64,000 nucleotides of DNA from Shewanella schlegeliana (GCF_016765635.1 NZ_JAESVD010000005.1:310001-374000); one strand, 5' to 3'; counted from the stretch's first letter, positions 26,832-38,122 are shown. Translations and numbers: made by a program. Notes: generated by a model from the sequence alone, not told the origin.

Positions 26832-28268
26832 ATGTCTTCTGCATTCGTGCCCTCTTTTTTTCAGCGTTTTAAAAACGCCGCATCAATCTATTGCCATAAA
26901 AGGGTATTAATCTTACTTCTACTCGGTTTTTCGGCTGGCTTACCCCTGATGCTGGTTTTTTCCACCCTATCATTCTGGTTACGTGAAGCAGGAGTTGATC
27001 GTACTGCCATCGGTTACTTTAGCTGGATAGCACTCGCTTATGGCTTTAAGTGGGCTTGGTCCCCCCTTGTGGATCGGATGTCACTGCCAATATTCACTCG
27101 GCTGTTAGGACGCAGGCGCGGTTGGATGATGTTCGCCCAGCTACTGCTCGTCGCCGCAATTATCGGCATGAGTCAAAGTGATCCCCTTGCCGATCTCGAA
27201 AGGCTAGCCCTATTTGCCTTAATGGTTGCCTTTGCCTCTGCCACCCAAGATATTGTTATCGATGCATTTCGAATTGAGTCGGCGCCGGTGAAAATGCAGG
27301 CCGCACTGGCTGCCGCCTATCAAGTGGGCTATCGAAGCGCCATGATTGTCGCGACAGCTGGTGCACTTACAATAGCTGCATGGATAGAGCCTAACAGCGA
27401 AAGCTACAGCTTAATGTCATGGCAAACAGCGTATTTAGTCATGGCAGGTCTCATGTCTATCGGCATTTTAACCACGCTGTTTAGCACCGAGCCCGCCGTT
27501 GAAACTAAAGAGGTCGATGAAAAAGAGGCCGAACTAAAAGTTAAATTTGCCGCACGTTACCCCAAGGTTGTCGCCGCCAGTTTATCTTGGCTCTATACCG
27601 CGAGCGTACTGCCTTTTATTGACTTCTTTAAGCGTTATGGTCGCAGCGCAATCCTCATCCTAATACTGATCTCCTGTTACCGCATCTCTGATATCGTAAT
27701 GGGGATCATGGCTAATGTGTTTTATGTGGATATGGGATTTTCGAAAACTGAAATCGCCACATTGAGTAAGATCTATGGTCTGATAATGACTTTGGTTGGC
27801 GCAGGAGCAGGCGGACTACTCATTGCCCGCTATGGCACCATGAAGATATTGTTCTTAGGTGCACTCTTGGTCGCGGTGACGAATCTGCTTTTTGCCTATC
27901 AAGCTATGATTGGCTATAACGTCAGCTTCCTCACTTTCGCCATTTCGGTGGATAACTTCAGTGCGGGTATCGCCACTGCAGCCTTTATTGCCTACCTATC
28001 GAGCTTAACCAGCAGTGGCTACAGTGCGACGCAATATGCCCTGCTGTCATCGATTATGCTGCTTTTCCCTAAGTTTGTGGCAGGCTTCTCCGGTGCTTAT
28101 ATCGATGCCTATGATTATGTCAGCTTCTTTATCGCCGCCAGCTTAATTGGCTTCCCGGTACTTGGGCTTATTATACTGGTGCAGAAATATGCGCCTAATC
28201 CAAGCTTGAGTGAACAAAGCGAAAATGATTCTGTTGAACAAGACAAACAAAAAGAGCTCGGCACTTAG
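26832..28268 (+). CDS. ampG: Muropeptide permease AmpG (MFS transporter)
   Basis: Imports GlcNAc-anhydroMurNAc muropeptides from the periplasm for cell-wall recycling. The 478-residue protein has about 12-14 helices and the AmpG motifs LLLGFSAGLPLMLVFSTLSF near the N-terminus, FKWAWSPLVDR and ASATQDIVIDAFRIE. ATG at 26832 is used although the ribosome site is weak. Confidence 0.93.
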   Translation: MSSAFVPSFFQRFKNAASIYCHKRVLILLLLGFSAGLPLMLVFSTLSFWLREAGVDRTAIGYFSWIALAYGFKWAWSPLVDRMSLPIFTRLLGRRRGWMMFAQLLLVAAIIGMSQSDPLADLERLALFALMVAFASATQDIVIDAFRIESAPVKMQAALAAAYQVGYRSAMIVATAGALTIAAWIEPNSESYSLMSWQTAYLVMAGLMSIGILTTLFSTEPAVETKEVDEKEAELKVKFAARYPKVVAASLSWLYTASVLPFIDFFKRYGRSAILILILISCYRISDIVMGIMANVFYVDMGFSKTEIATLSKIYGLIMTLVGAGAGGLLIARYGTMKILFLGALLVAVTNLLFAYQAMIGYNVSFLTFAISVDNFSAGIATAAFIAYLSSLTSSGYSATQYALLSSIMLLFPKFVAGFSGAYIDAYDYVSFFIAASLIGFPVLGLIILVQKYAPNPSLSEQSENDSVEQDKQKELGT

Positions 28269-28297
28269 TGATTAACTAAGCCCAAGCCCTTGTTAAC

Positions 28298-28325
28298 ATG
28301 CGTAGCCATTGAGCTGCGCATTTTT
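28298..28325 (+). terminator. ampG terminator
   Basis: ATGCGTAGC (28298-28306) pairs with GCTGCGCAT (28313-28321), followed by T. Confidence 0.75.
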
Positions 28326-28416
28326 ATGCTTTCAGTGATGGTTAACTAAATAGCAATCAATATGAATCACTGGTCAACGTATCAAACGCCTACTTATAAG
28401 CGGATAGTGAGTGCGA

Positions 28417-28902
28417 TTAGTCTCTGAAGTTATTAAACTGGAATGGTTGTCCAAGTTCAGATTCGCGAGCAAGTGCCATTACCTGCTGTAGATCATCACG
28501 CTTCTTACCCGTAACACGCACTGAGTCACCTTGAATAGATGATTGTACTTTCAGCTTGCTGTCTTTAATTATCTTAACTAACTTTTTGGCGACTAGAGTT
28601 TCGATACCTTCTTTAAACTTCACTTTTAAAGAGAAAGTCTTACCGCTATGTACCGCCTTTTCATCGACATCCATCGACTTAGGATCGACATCACGCTTAC
28701 TCATCTGCATACGTAAAATATCGACCAGTTGACGACACTGAAAGTCATCTTCTGCAGTCAAGGTGACAACATGATCTTTATATTCGATGCTGGCTTCTTT
28801 GCCGCGAAAGTCAAAGCGACCTTTCAATTCGCGAACTGAATTATCAACCGCATTACGCAGTTCAACTTCATTTACTTCTGAAACAATATCCATTGAAGGC
28901 AT
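28417..28902 (-). CDS. yajQ: YajQ family nucleotide-binding protein
   Basis: 161-residue cytosolic protein of the YajQ family, members of which bind cyclic di-GMP or nucleic acids. The conserved start [26 protein letters not shown] and the C-terminal [17 protein letters not shown] are all present. Convergent with ampG. Confidence 0.93.
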   Translation of the reverse strand: MPSMDIVSEVNEVELRNAVDNSVRELKGRFDFRGKEASIEYKDHVVTLTAEDDFQCRQLVDILRMQMSKRDVDPKSMDVDEKAVHSGKTFSLKVKFKEGIETLVAKKLVKIIKDSKLKVQSSIQGDSVRVTGKKRDDLQQVMALARESELGQPFQFNNFRD

Positions 28903-29003
28903 AAGTTTGGTCCTTAAAAATTTGCTGTAGCCATATTTTACGCACAGAGCCTGTGAACTTGAAACAAATAAACCATTAAAGCATAGGAAATTGTGGGTTA
29001 TTG

Positions 29004-29432
29004 ATGACTTTACTGTCGGGTTTTCTTATGATTGAAACAAATAACCCTGATGAATACGACGTGATAAACAGACAAACAATTTTTAAATGGGCACTGGCTA
29101 TAATGCTTATTCTGGTGAGTTACTTGGTTTTTTCAAAACCTAGCTACCCCACAGGGATCCCTAACTTAGATAAAATTGGTCACCTTGGTAGCTTCTTCAT
29201 TTTATCTTACCTGACCTATCTGGCCTTTAAACCTAAGTGGTACGTTCTAGCCGTCATTTTAGCGGGCTATGCCGTATTTATCGAAGTCGTACAATCCCAG
29301 CTCTCTTATCGTAGCGCCTCTTTTGCCGACTTTATTGCCGACATGGTCGGTATTTCATTGTTCTATTTTACTCATTGGCTTTATTGCCGCTACTTCAAAA
29401 CAGCTAAGCTCACTGAACCAGACATCCAGTAA
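29004..29432 (+). CDS. VanZ-like membrane protein
   Basis: 142 residues with about four membrane helices and the VanZ-family pattern [16 protein letters not shown] (Asp-Lys-x-x-His) followed by the IEVVQS and [13 protein letters not shown] motifs. Function of chromosomal VanZ-like proteins is not established. ATG at 29004 is used; an ATG at 29028 is possible. It ends 6 bp before panE and may be co-transcribed. Confidence 0.78.
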   Translation: MTLLSGFLMIETNNPDEYDVINRQTIFKWALAIMLILVSYLVFSKPSYPTGIPNLDKIGHLGSFFILSYLTYLAFKPKWYVLAVILAGYAVFIEVVQSQLSYRSASFADFIADMVGISLFYFTHWLYCRYFKTAKLTEPDIQ

Positions 29433-29438
29433 CCTAAC

Positions 29439-30395
29439 ATGCCTTCAAGACCATCGACCCCGGTAAGCCCTAAGCAGATAACAATATTAGGCGCTGGTGC
29501 TATAGGCCAGCTCATCTTCCATCAGCTTGCTGAGGCTAATCAGCAAACGGCTTCACGACTAAACTTTATCAGTAAAGAGACTGATTCTGCTGTTACCCCA
29601 CTTAAATTTACCACACTTGATGGCCAGCAAATCACTCGCCACGCCAAGTTTGTCGGCCTTAAAGATTACGCTCATGAACTTGCCAATACCGAGCTACTGC
29701 TAGTCTGTGTTAAGGCATATCAAGTCAAAGCAGCACTTAATTCGGTACTGCCCTACCTGTCCGCAGATGCCCATATTCTGCTGCTGCATAATGGCATGGG
29801 ACCACATCTAGAGGTTCAGCCAGACCTTGATAGTCGCAGCTTAAGCCTAGGCACTACCTCACAAGGCGCGTTCAGAATAGACAGGTACCATGTAAAACAG
29901 ACGGGAGCGGGGCTAACTCAGCTTGGGGCATTTATTGGGGCCGAGCTGAGTGAAGAACTTAAGACATTATTACTCAGTAATATTGACCGAAGTACATGGC
30001 ATAGCGATATCTTACCGCTGCTTTGGCAAAAGCTGGCTATCAATGTGGCGATAAACCCCTTAACGGCGATTCATGATTGCCCTAATGGCGAACTAGCCAA
30101 GATTGAATATCGAGATACAATCCACAAAGCGGTCAAAGAGCTCGTTGAAGTTGCCGCAGCAGATGGCCTCAAACTAGAGTTAGCGCTTTTAATTGAGCGT
30201 GTTTATCAAGTTATCGAGCTCACCGCACAAAACTTCTCCTCCATGCATCAAGATGTCTACCATCAAAGGCAAACTGAGATAGATGCGATTAATGGCTTCG
30301 TTCTGAAACGAGCCCAAACCCACCAAATCTCAGCCCCTTTTAACCTGCGGCTTGTCGAGCAGATAAAGCAGCTAGAAGCGAAATACTCTTATTAG
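29439..30395 (+). CDS. panE: 2-dehydropantoate 2-reductase
   Basis: NADPH-dependent reduction of ketopantoate to pantoate in pantothenate and CoA synthesis. The 318-residue protein has the Rossmann motif ILGAGAIGQ near residue 15, a catalytic Lys in LWQKLAINVAINPLTA, and the SSMHQDVYHQRQTEIDAINGF substrate segment near the C-terminus. Confidence 0.92.
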   Translation: MPSRPSTPVSPKQITILGAGAIGQLIFHQLAEANQQTASRLNFISKETDSAVTPLKFTTLDGQQITRHAKFVGLKDYAHELANTELLLVCVKAYQVKAALNSVLPYLSADAHILLLHNGMGPHLEVQPDLDSRSLSLGTTSQGAFRIDRYHVKQTGAGLTQLGAFIGAELSEELKTLLLSNIDRSTWHSDILPLLWQKLAINVAINPLTAIHDCPNGELAKIEYRDTIHKAVKELVEVAAADGLKLELALLIERVYQVIELTAQNFSSMHQDVYHQRQTEIDAINGFVLKRAQTHQISAPFNLRLVEQIKQLEAKYSY

Positions 30396-30568
30396 TCTTG
30401 TTGTATCGCAAGTCTGGCGAGCCATACATCTTTAACCTATTGCCTTTATCATTAAAATTAAGCATTTCATAAAGTAAAAACCTCAAGCAAGTTCTTCAAT
30501 TGTGACTAAAATTAGTTCTGTTAGTCCTATTTACAATCGTGTAATAGGAAATAATACAGGCGCACTCA

Positions 30569-32065
30569 ATGCAAAGAGAGCAATGGAACTCAAGGACAGG
30601 CTTTATTCTCGCGGCTGTAGGCTCGGCAATTGGCCTGGGGAATATATGGCGTTTCCCCTATATGGCCTACGAAAATGGTGGCGGCGCCTTCTTTATCCCC
30701 TATCTGTTTGCCATGCTTACAGCAGGCATCCCCTTTATGATAATGGAGTTCAGCCTCGGCCATAAGTACCGCGGCGCGGCGCCTAAGATCTTCGCCCAAC
30801 TCGGTAAATCACTCGGCTTTAGGTTAGAGTGGTTAGGTTGGTTCCAAGTGTTTATCGCCGCAGTAATAGCAATCTATTATGTTGCAATTATTGGCTGGGC
30901 TATCTCCTACTTCACTTTTTCTATATCCCAAAGCTGGGGAACAGATACCAATGCCTTCTTCTTCAATGAGTATCTGCAATTAGGCGATAACTCTCCAACC
31001 AAGCTAGGCTCAATACAGTTTCATATTGCTATCCCAATGGCGATTGCTTGGAGCATTACCACTTTGGCGGTGTATAGCGGCGTTAAAGGCGGTATTGAGC
31101 GTGCTAGCAAGATAATGATGCCGCTACTGTTCATCATGGTGCTGCTATTTATTGCACGTATTATTTTTCTGCCCGGTGCCTTAGAGGGCCTCAACTACCT
31201 ATTTAGACCCGATTTCAGCATGATTTTAGATGCAAGAGTTTGGTCTGCGGCCTATGGTCAGATATTTTTCACCTTAAGTGTCGGCTTTGCGATTATGTTG
31301 GCGTACTCCAGCTATCTGCCTGAAAAATCCGATATTAATAACAATGCCTTTATGACAGTGCTTATCAACTGCGGTTTCTCTATCTTAGGCGGTATTATGA
31401 TCTTCTCCGTTCTCGGCTATATGTCCGAAGAGCAAGCAAAACCCATCACAGATGTGGTGTCATCTGGTGTAGGGCTGGCCTTTGTTACCATACCTGCCGC
31501 CATCAATTTACTCCCCGCCCCCTATATCCTGGGTCCGCTATTCTTCTTAGCCCTAGTGGTGGCAGGAATTAGCTCACATATCTCGATTATCGAAGCGGTA
31601 GTCTCAGCAGTAATCGATAAACTGTCGATATCGCGAAAAAAAGCCGCACTGCTGGTGTGCGGAACGGGGTTTATTCTCTCCATGGCTTTTTCGAGCAATG
31701 GCGGGTTATTACTGCTCGATCTTATCGATTACTTCATAAATAACATCGCCCTACTCTCTAGTTGCCTAATATAATTGGTTATTCTCGCTTGGCTATTTAG
31801 GATTGCCGATATTCGCGACTACGCCAACCGATGTAGTGAGTTTAGTATCGGTAAGTGGGCAGAGATCTGCTTGCGCTTTATCTGTCCAATCATGCTAGCA
31901 ATCATTCTGGTTAAGAACCTTATCAATACACTGGCCAATGGCTATGGTGACTATCCGATAGTGGATCAGTTATTTCTCGGTTGGGGATTAGTGGCCAGCA
32001 TGCTATTTTTCGCCATCTTTATCAGCGTCATTTCTGGCAACCATTCAAAGGAGCCTGAAGCATGA
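30569..32065 (+). pseudogene. Sodium-dependent amino-acid symporter (SLC6/NSS) with internal stop
   Basis: The first 401 codons encode the start and ten or so helices of a neurotransmitter:sodium symporter (WNSRTGFILAAVGSAIGLGN, WRFPYMAYENGGGAF). A TAA at 31772-31774 interrupts it; the same frame continues without a shift for 96 codons to 32065 and encodes the remaining helices (LVILAWLFRI). A single CAA-to-TAA or CAG-to-TAG/TAA type change would explain it. TTG directly after the stop could allow restart, but no ribosome site is visible. The gene overlaps the start of the small-subunit gene by ATGA. Either a recent pseudogene, a sequencing error, or a readthrough case. Confidence 0.85.
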
Positions 32066-32166
32066 GTACCGGTGCAATGATAATGATGATATTCGCTTTA
32101 CTCATCACCTGGGGCGGTGCAGCTGTCTGCATCTCTATCGCGATGAAAGCATCAAGAAGAAAATAA
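32062..32166 (+). CDS. metS: MetS-type small subunit of NSS transporter, 34 residues
   Basis: A 34-residue single-helix protein that begins MSTGAMIMMIFALLITWGG and ends in a basic tail SRRK. Size, helix and position directly after an NSS transporter fit the MetS/MaAIMP small subunits needed by MetP-type methionine/alanine importers. Its ATG overlaps the transporter stop codon (ATGA) and is 8 nt after GGAG. It is intact although the large subunit is interrupted. Confidence 0.8.
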   Translation: MSTGAMIMMIFALLITWGGAAVCISIAMKASRRK

Positions 32167-32186
32167 CACACTTTAATAAGCCGCTT

Positions 32187-32231
32187 ACCAATAGCAATAA
32201 AGGAGCCCTAGGCTCCTTTATTGCTATTGGT
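32187..32231. terminator. Long bidirectional terminator after metS
   Basis: A perfect 21-bp inverted repeat (32187-32207 with 32211-32231) with a 3-nt loop between convergent genes; unusually long for a terminator. Confidence 0.8.
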
Positions 32232-32263
32232 ATTGGTATAAACATTGATATGAATATCGAGGT

Positions 32264-33469
32264 TTAATAATTCTTTATATGGACCTCTGGATGAGCATCA
32301 TCGGTTTTTATGTACATATCAACCTTATCGCCATGAACATCAAAACGGGTCGAGGTCACTGTTCCCATCATCTCGCCTCGCCCTTTCCAAAGCACAGATG
32401 TCTCGGCAAAGTGTTGAGATTGTGCCTTGCTTGTATCCACCGTAGCTTTTTGCATAAATGCTTCTGCTGCCGCCTGACGCGCTAAAGACTTAGCGGCAAA
32501 GGTATCATCAACGAATTTTTTAGCCTGATACAAAGAGTGGTTAGCATGCACTTTCTTATCGGCATATGAGTAACTCACTTTACCGCCGTTGCTGCCACCA
32601 AAGTTATTTTCGATATTCAAAACAGGCTTATCGCTATCGACTACTGTGTAAGTGAAAAATGCCGTGTATTCATCATAAGCATTAAACACAGAGATCAAAT
32701 CGCTAGGCTGCTCAATATTATAGGCTTCCCAGCTGAGATAATATGATGGCGTTGCATTAGCCGTTAAGATCTCGCCATCGGCTTTTTCACGGGCAGTGCC
32801 TTCATCGGCCATGGTGTTCATCAACATGGCTTGGCCACCTTTAGCAATACCGCCATAAGGAATTAATCCGGCCCATGTCTGAATAACTCGAGTTTTCCCA
32901 TCAGAATCGATGTGATTTAACACTATCAGACCTTCATAGTTAATCCCCATATAGTCAAAATTAGCCTGACCCCATGCACGTCCCTCTTGATCTGACATCC
33001 CCATCACGGTGCATTTAGCAGGAGCTGCCGGATCATGTGATGGCTTTTCAGCTTGCAAGAACCCCATACCACCTGAACGCTGAGACTCTAGAATCGCTTC
33101 ATCGGACATGCCAACAGCAAGCAATAAATTAGGAGAGCGATTAAGTGACTCGGACAGACCTTGAATATAAGCCGCAGCATCGGGTGAGCTTGCTTGAAGC
33201 TTACCAAACACATCTTGAGCATCAAATGACTTAGACAAAGCGATAACATTGAGGCCCGGTAACATAACGCCAAGGGTTTGATCAAATCGGTCAATCCCAT
33301 CTAAGATCTGAGCTTTGGCAACCTCACCAACATGCTTGCCCAACTCATAGCTTGAACCCTCAAACTTAACTTCTGCAATTTGGTCTGTATGCTGAATAAT
33401 TTCAGCCTGTGCTCCCGCAGTGAATAACGAAGATAAAGCTAGCGATACCGCAATGATTGTTCTGTTCAT
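32264..33469 (-). CDS. Exported C45-family autoproteolytic acyltransferase/hydrolase
   Basis: A 401-residue precursor from the ATG 33467-33469 (GGAGGAC upstream), with a signal peptide ending near AGAQA. The body resembles peptidase family C45 (isopenicillin-N acyltransferase-like Ntn hydrolases), in which self-cleavage frees an N-terminal Cys; the Cys of AKCTVMG is the candidate, followed by GRAWGQANFDYMG. Substrate cannot be deduced. Single gene, convergent with metS. Confidence 0.72.
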   Translation of the reverse strand: MNRTIIAVSLALSSLFTAGAQAEIIQHTDQIAEVKFEGSSYELGKHVGEVAKAQILDGIDRFDQTLGVMLPGLNVIALSKSFDAQDVFGKLQASSPDAAAYIQGLSESLNRSPNLLLAVGMSDEAILESQRSGGMGFLQAEKPSHDPAAPAKCTVMGMSDQEGRAWGQANFDYMGINYEGLIVLNHIDSDGKTRVIQTWAGLIPYGGIAKGGQAMLMNTMADEGTAREKADGEILTANATPSYYLSWEAYNIEQPSDLISVFNAYDEYTAFFTYTVVDSDKPVLNIENNFGGSNGGKVSYSYADKKVHANHSLYQAKKFVDDTFAAKSLARQAAAEAFMQKATVDTSKAQSQHFAETSVLWKGRGEMMGTVTSTRFDVHGDKVDMYIKTDDAHPEVHIKNY

Positions 33470-33639
33470 GCTAAGTCCTCCACAAGATGTTGAGGCTAGA
33501 ATAGTCACTCTTGCTTTACTATGCATTTCTAAGAGAATTAGTTAACTTAGTAACCAAGTTAATAAGGTATTAAGATAAACTTGTAATTAAGACTAGGTAC
33601 CCATACCGCTTCAGCAATCCAGTTAGAGTCACCATTTGA

Positions 33640-34377
33640 ATGAATCAAACAGATAAGCAGTCAGCATCGACAGACAGCCCAGCTTTATCCCAACGCCAAG
33701 CATGTGCTTTACGCAACTGTGTATGGTTATATCTAGGGGCAATTAGCTGCACTGTTTTTAGCGTGCTGTTTTTAGACCGCCCACTATCAACTTGGCTACA
33801 CCACAATGTTGATGCCAGTGCCATCTTTAAACCGCTCAGCCAGATGCCTTTGCTGTTCGAAAGCCTCTCTGCCGTCATCATTCTTGCTTGCATTAATTCC
33901 GTCTGGCGTAACAAGCTTGCCTCTATGGCGCGAGCACTGTTAATAACCTTACTTATTGCCAGCATCGCCAGAGTCGGCGCTAAATTTATATTTGGTCGCA
34001 CCTGGCCAGAAACTTGGATCTACACAGATACCAGCAGCAATCTCTCTTGGATCCACAACGGCGTAGAGAGGTTCCATCCTTTTGCCATAGGCGCTGCCTA
34101 TAACTCCTTCCCCTCTGGTCACGCACTGTTCACTTTTGCGTTGGTCACTGTTTTTTGGTGGCGCTTTCCCAAACTCTATGGTTTGTGGCTATTGGCTATG
34201 CTCGGGGCTATTGCTGGACAGTTAGGGCAGAATTATCACTTCCTCGGAGACCTGCTCGCAGGCGCAACCTTAGGCGTACTGAGCGCTCAAATAGCGATCA
34301 GGCTCAGTTGCAAGAGTGTTGTGAAAAACCCCTTCAATTCTGATCCTTCAGGCAGCCCTTCTAAAAAAATTCGTTGA
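33640..34377 (+). CDS. PAP2-family membrane phosphatase
   Basis: 245 residues with about six helices. The acid-phosphatase motifs are KFIFGRTWPE (Lys...Arg-x-x-Pro, slightly off the usual Lys-x6-Arg-Pro), FPSGHALF and GQNYHFLGDLLAG (His and Asp). Members remove phosphate from lipids such as undecaprenyl pyrophosphate or PGP. Which lipid is used here is unknown. Confidence 0.85.
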   Translation: MNQTDKQSASTDSPALSQRQACALRNCVWLYLGAISCTVFSVLFLDRPLSTWLHHNVDASAIFKPLSQMPLLFESLSAVIILACINSVWRNKLASMARALLITLLIASIARVGAKFIFGRTWPETWIYTDTSSNLSWIHNGVERFHPFAIGAAYNSFPSGHALFTFALVTVFWWRFPKLYGLWLLAMLGAIAGQLGQNYHFLGDLLAGATLGVLSAQIAIRLSCKSVVKNPFNSDPSGSPSKKIR

Positions 34378-34395
34378 TATTCAGACCTACGCTAG

Positions 34396-35271
34396 CTAAC
34401 TCCACATTACTAAGATAGCGGCAACGGCAATCAGAACCAGCCCTAGCATATCTTTAATTTTCACCTTGTCTTTGAGCCAGAATGTGGCGATAAGCAAGGT
34501 GAAGAACACCTCTACCTGACCAAGCGTCTTAACATAAGGCACTGCTTGCAATGACATGGCACTAAACCAACCTATTGAGCCTAGACAACTCGCACTACTG
34601 GTAAGCAGCGTCAGCTTTGGCCTTTGCAGTAATCCATCTATGGTGTTCTTGTCTATGACATAGGCGTAAATCAACAGCATCGTTGTCTGTATCGAAATAA
34701 CTAACAGCAATACCCATGCTGCGCGATGGGGAAAGGGCAGGTCTAGGTTAAGGCTGGCCTCTCTTACCCAAAGAGAGGTCAAAGCAAAAGCTGTACCGCA
34801 AGCGAGCCCGAGTAAAACCGTCGATAAGGAGAGTTGTTTAATTCCTTGCTTGCAGCTCATCATAAACACGGCAATACTGCCGACAAACACACCAATCCAA
34901 CCAAGCAGTGACAGATGAGTACCAAAAAACAGTACCCCAAGAATCGCAGCCACTAAAGCTTCACTCTTAGCTAGGCCGGCCCCCACTGCAAAGTTATTCA
35001 TTTTGAATAGCTTGACCATCAAAGCCGTTGCAAGAATCTGCACCGCCGCGGCACCAAGCACATAAACGCTAAATTTGAGCGTGATATACGGTAAGCCTAC
35101 TGGTTGCCAAATATAAAGCGCTACCAAATAGATAATCGCTATCGGCGTAGCCCAGATAAACCGCGCTAGGGTGACGCCTGCAATATTAACCTCTCTACTT
35201 AGCTGACTTTGAAAGGCATTGCGCCAAGCCTGCATCGAGGCAGCTAGAAGAGTAAATAAGATCCATGCCAT
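34396..35271 (-). CDS. EamA/DMT-family transporter
   Basis: About 291 residues with ten helices in two EamA-like halves; the C-terminal half has the typical YVKTLGQVEVFFTLL and LAAILVMW-like ending. Substrate unknown. ATG at 35269-35271 is taken; an upstream TTG would add five residues and neither has a good ribosome site. Confidence 0.8.
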   Translation of the reverse strand: MAWILFTLLAASMQAWRNAFQSQLSREVNIAGVTLARFIWATPIAIIYLVALYIWQPVGLPYITLKFSVYVLGAAAVQILATALMVKLFKMNNFAVGAGLAKSEALVAAILGVLFFGTHLSLLGWIGVFVGSIAVFMMSCKQGIKQLSLSTVLLGLACGTAFALTSLWVREASLNLDLPFPHRAAWVLLLVISIQTTMLLIYAYVIDKNTIDGLLQRPKLTLLTSSASCLGSIGWFSAMSLQAVPYVKTLGQVEVFFTLLIATFWLKDKVKIKDMLGLVLIAVAAILVMWS

Positions 35272-35397
35272 GGAGGTAAGTGCCAAAATTAAAAACGCTA
35301 TTATGCCTGTAGAAACAAACTGGCGGTGAACAAACGGACAATACTGAAAATAACTCTTGGTGATAATGTGAAACAGTCACAAGTGATGAGCAAGAAT

Positions 35398-35429
35398 AAA
35401 AAGGGCAGCGTCTATACGCTGCCCTTTTT
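35398..35429. terminator. Terminator after abgT-like gene
   Basis: 13-bp stem AAAAAGGGCAGCG (35398-35410) with CGCTGCCCTTTTT (35417-35429). Confidence 0.9.
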
Positions 35430-35462
35430 CATCATGGAAATTTTCTCGCTAAAAGCTAGAGG

Positions 35463-37028
35463 CTAGAGCCCGTAGGTGTAGCTAGCACCGAGCCCTAATG
35501 GGAAACCTAACGCCCAGTAGGCTAGTAACCACACACTCCATATCGACAGTAGTGCCAAGCTAAATGGCAGCATCATAGAGATCAGCGTACCGATACCGAT
35601 ATTCTTCACATAGCGCTGGCAGTAAACCACCACTAACGGGAAGTAAGGCATCAGTGGTGTAATAATATTTGAGCTTGAATCACCAACGCGATATGCCGCT
35701 TGAGACAGATCAGGGCTGATATTAAGCTGCATTAACATAGGCACAAGAACAGGGCCAATCAATGCCCACTTAGCAGATGATGACCCCACAAATAGGTTCA
35801 CAAAACCCACTAGAATAATCATACCCACAACGGTAATTTCCGCAGGTAAGTTCAGTGCTTTAAGACCACCAGCACCTTCAACCGCAATCAAAGCACCAAG
35901 GTTAGATGCTGAGAATGCTGCCACAAACTGAGCACAGAAAAAGGCCATCACGATGTAGTGCGACATACCGCTCATCGATTTAGACATCGCCTGCACAACA
36001 TCAGCCGATGTCTTAAACGCACCAGTCATATACCCGTATACTAGGCCTGGTAGCATAAAGAAGATAAAGATTAGCGGCACAATTGACTGCATCAAAGGCG
36101 CTTTAAAACTCGTCAATGAACCGTTCGCATCGCGTAATGTGGACGTTTCAGGCACAGTTAAAGAGAAGAAGGCTGCAATTGCTACCACCATCACTAAGGT
36201 TGCCACACGGAACGCTTTAACTTCAGACGGTTTTTCCTCTTCCATCGCAGGAAGGTCTACTTCTTCACGCTTAACCTTATGAGTGCGGTTTAAGCGTGGC
36301 TCCAATACTTTATCGGTCAGATACCAGATAACTAAGGTAATAGGGATACAAGAAGAGGCCGCGAAGAACCAGTTGTTCAGAGGGTTTACTTCGATAGTCG
36401 GGTCAACAATTTGTGCTGCAGCTTGGGTAAAGCTTTGCAGTAATGGGTCAATTCCTGACGGGATAAAGTTGGCACAAAAGCCACCAGATACACCCGCAAA
36501 TGCCGCCGCGATACCCGCCAGAGGATGACGGCCAACGGTGAAGAAAATCACACCAGCAAGCGGAATCACCACCACGTAACCAGCATCGGTTGCGGTGTGA
36601 GAGATGATACCGACCAACACAACCGCAGGAGTTAAAAATTTCGCTGGGGTGATTTTTAGCATGCGTTTTAGCGCAGTGTTAATAAAGCCTGAATGCTCAG
36701 CGACGCCAACACCCAACATGGCAACCAACACGACACCTAAAGGAGCGAATGCAGTAAAAGTTGTTACCATCGAGGTTAAGAACTTAGTTAGCGCTTCAGC
36801 GGTTAACAGATTATGAACCACAATTGGAGAATTAGTCGTCGGGTCGATAGCTTCAAAGCTCACCCCCGATAGCAATGCTGATAGTGCCCACACTGCAAAC
36901 ATGAGTATTAAAAATAACATTGCCGGATCAGGTAACTTATTACCAACCCGTTCAATGCTGTCTAACGCTTTACCTAACATTCCTTTCGGCCCTTCATCAG
37001 GAAGCGCGTGTTTGTCTGCTTTCATCAT
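35463..37028 (-). CDS. AbgT-family transporter
   Basis: 521-residue membrane protein of the AbgT family (p-aminobenzoyl-glutamate uptake or sulfonamide efflux). Motifs include KLPDPAMLFL near the N-terminus, ISHTATDAGYVVVIPL, SGGFCANFIPSG and GSSSAKWALIGPVLVPM. The family's natural substrate in Shewanella is not settled. Single gene with its own terminator. Confidence 0.9.
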   Translation of the reverse strand: MMKADKHALPDEGPKGMLGKALDSIERVGNKLPDPAMLFLILMFAVWALSALLSGVSFEAIDPTTNSPIVVHNLLTAEALTKFLTSMVTTFTAFAPLGVVLVAMLGVGVAEHSGFINTALKRMLKITPAKFLTPAVVLVGIISHTATDAGYVVVIPLAGVIFFTVGRHPLAGIAAAFAGVSGGFCANFIPSGIDPLLQSFTQAAAQIVDPTIEVNPLNNWFFAASSCIPITLVIWYLTDKVLEPRLNRTHKVKREEVDLPAMEEEKPSEVKAFRVATLVMVVAIAAFFSLTVPETSTLRDANGSLTSFKAPLMQSIVPLIFIFFMLPGLVYGYMTGAFKTSADVVQAMSKSMSGMSHYIVMAFFCAQFVAAFSASNLGALIAVEGAGGLKALNLPAEITVVGMIILVGFVNLFVGSSSAKWALIGPVLVPMLMQLNISPDLSQAAYRVGDSSSNIITPLMPYFPLVVVYCQRYVKNIGIGTLISMMLPFSLALLSIWSVWLLAYWALGFPLGLGASYTYGL

Positions 37029-37163
37029 TCAACCTATTTATTATGTTCTTTCACGTTTAAAGCATGCCTAGAACGATGACATCTTAATCACGTGTCTTTT
37101 TATAACCTACTAGAATAAATGTCTAATCTGTATCGAAGCTTAATTTACATGGATCAAAACAAT

Positions 37164-37189
37164 AAAACCCTGACTCAATGCAGGGTTTT
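37164..37189. terminator. Terminator after kdsA
   Basis: AAAACCCTG (37164-37172) pairs with CAGGGTTTT (37181-37189). Confidence 0.75.
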
Positions 37190-37231
37190 ATATTGTTTAA
37201 TAAACCTAAAACGGTTTATTACACTTGATTA

Positions 37232-38122
<891 letters not shown>

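Noticed and set aside
30502..30765. 87-codon ORF overlapping the start of the NSS symporter
   Set aside because: Out-of-frame shadow of the symporter, which has clear family motifs.
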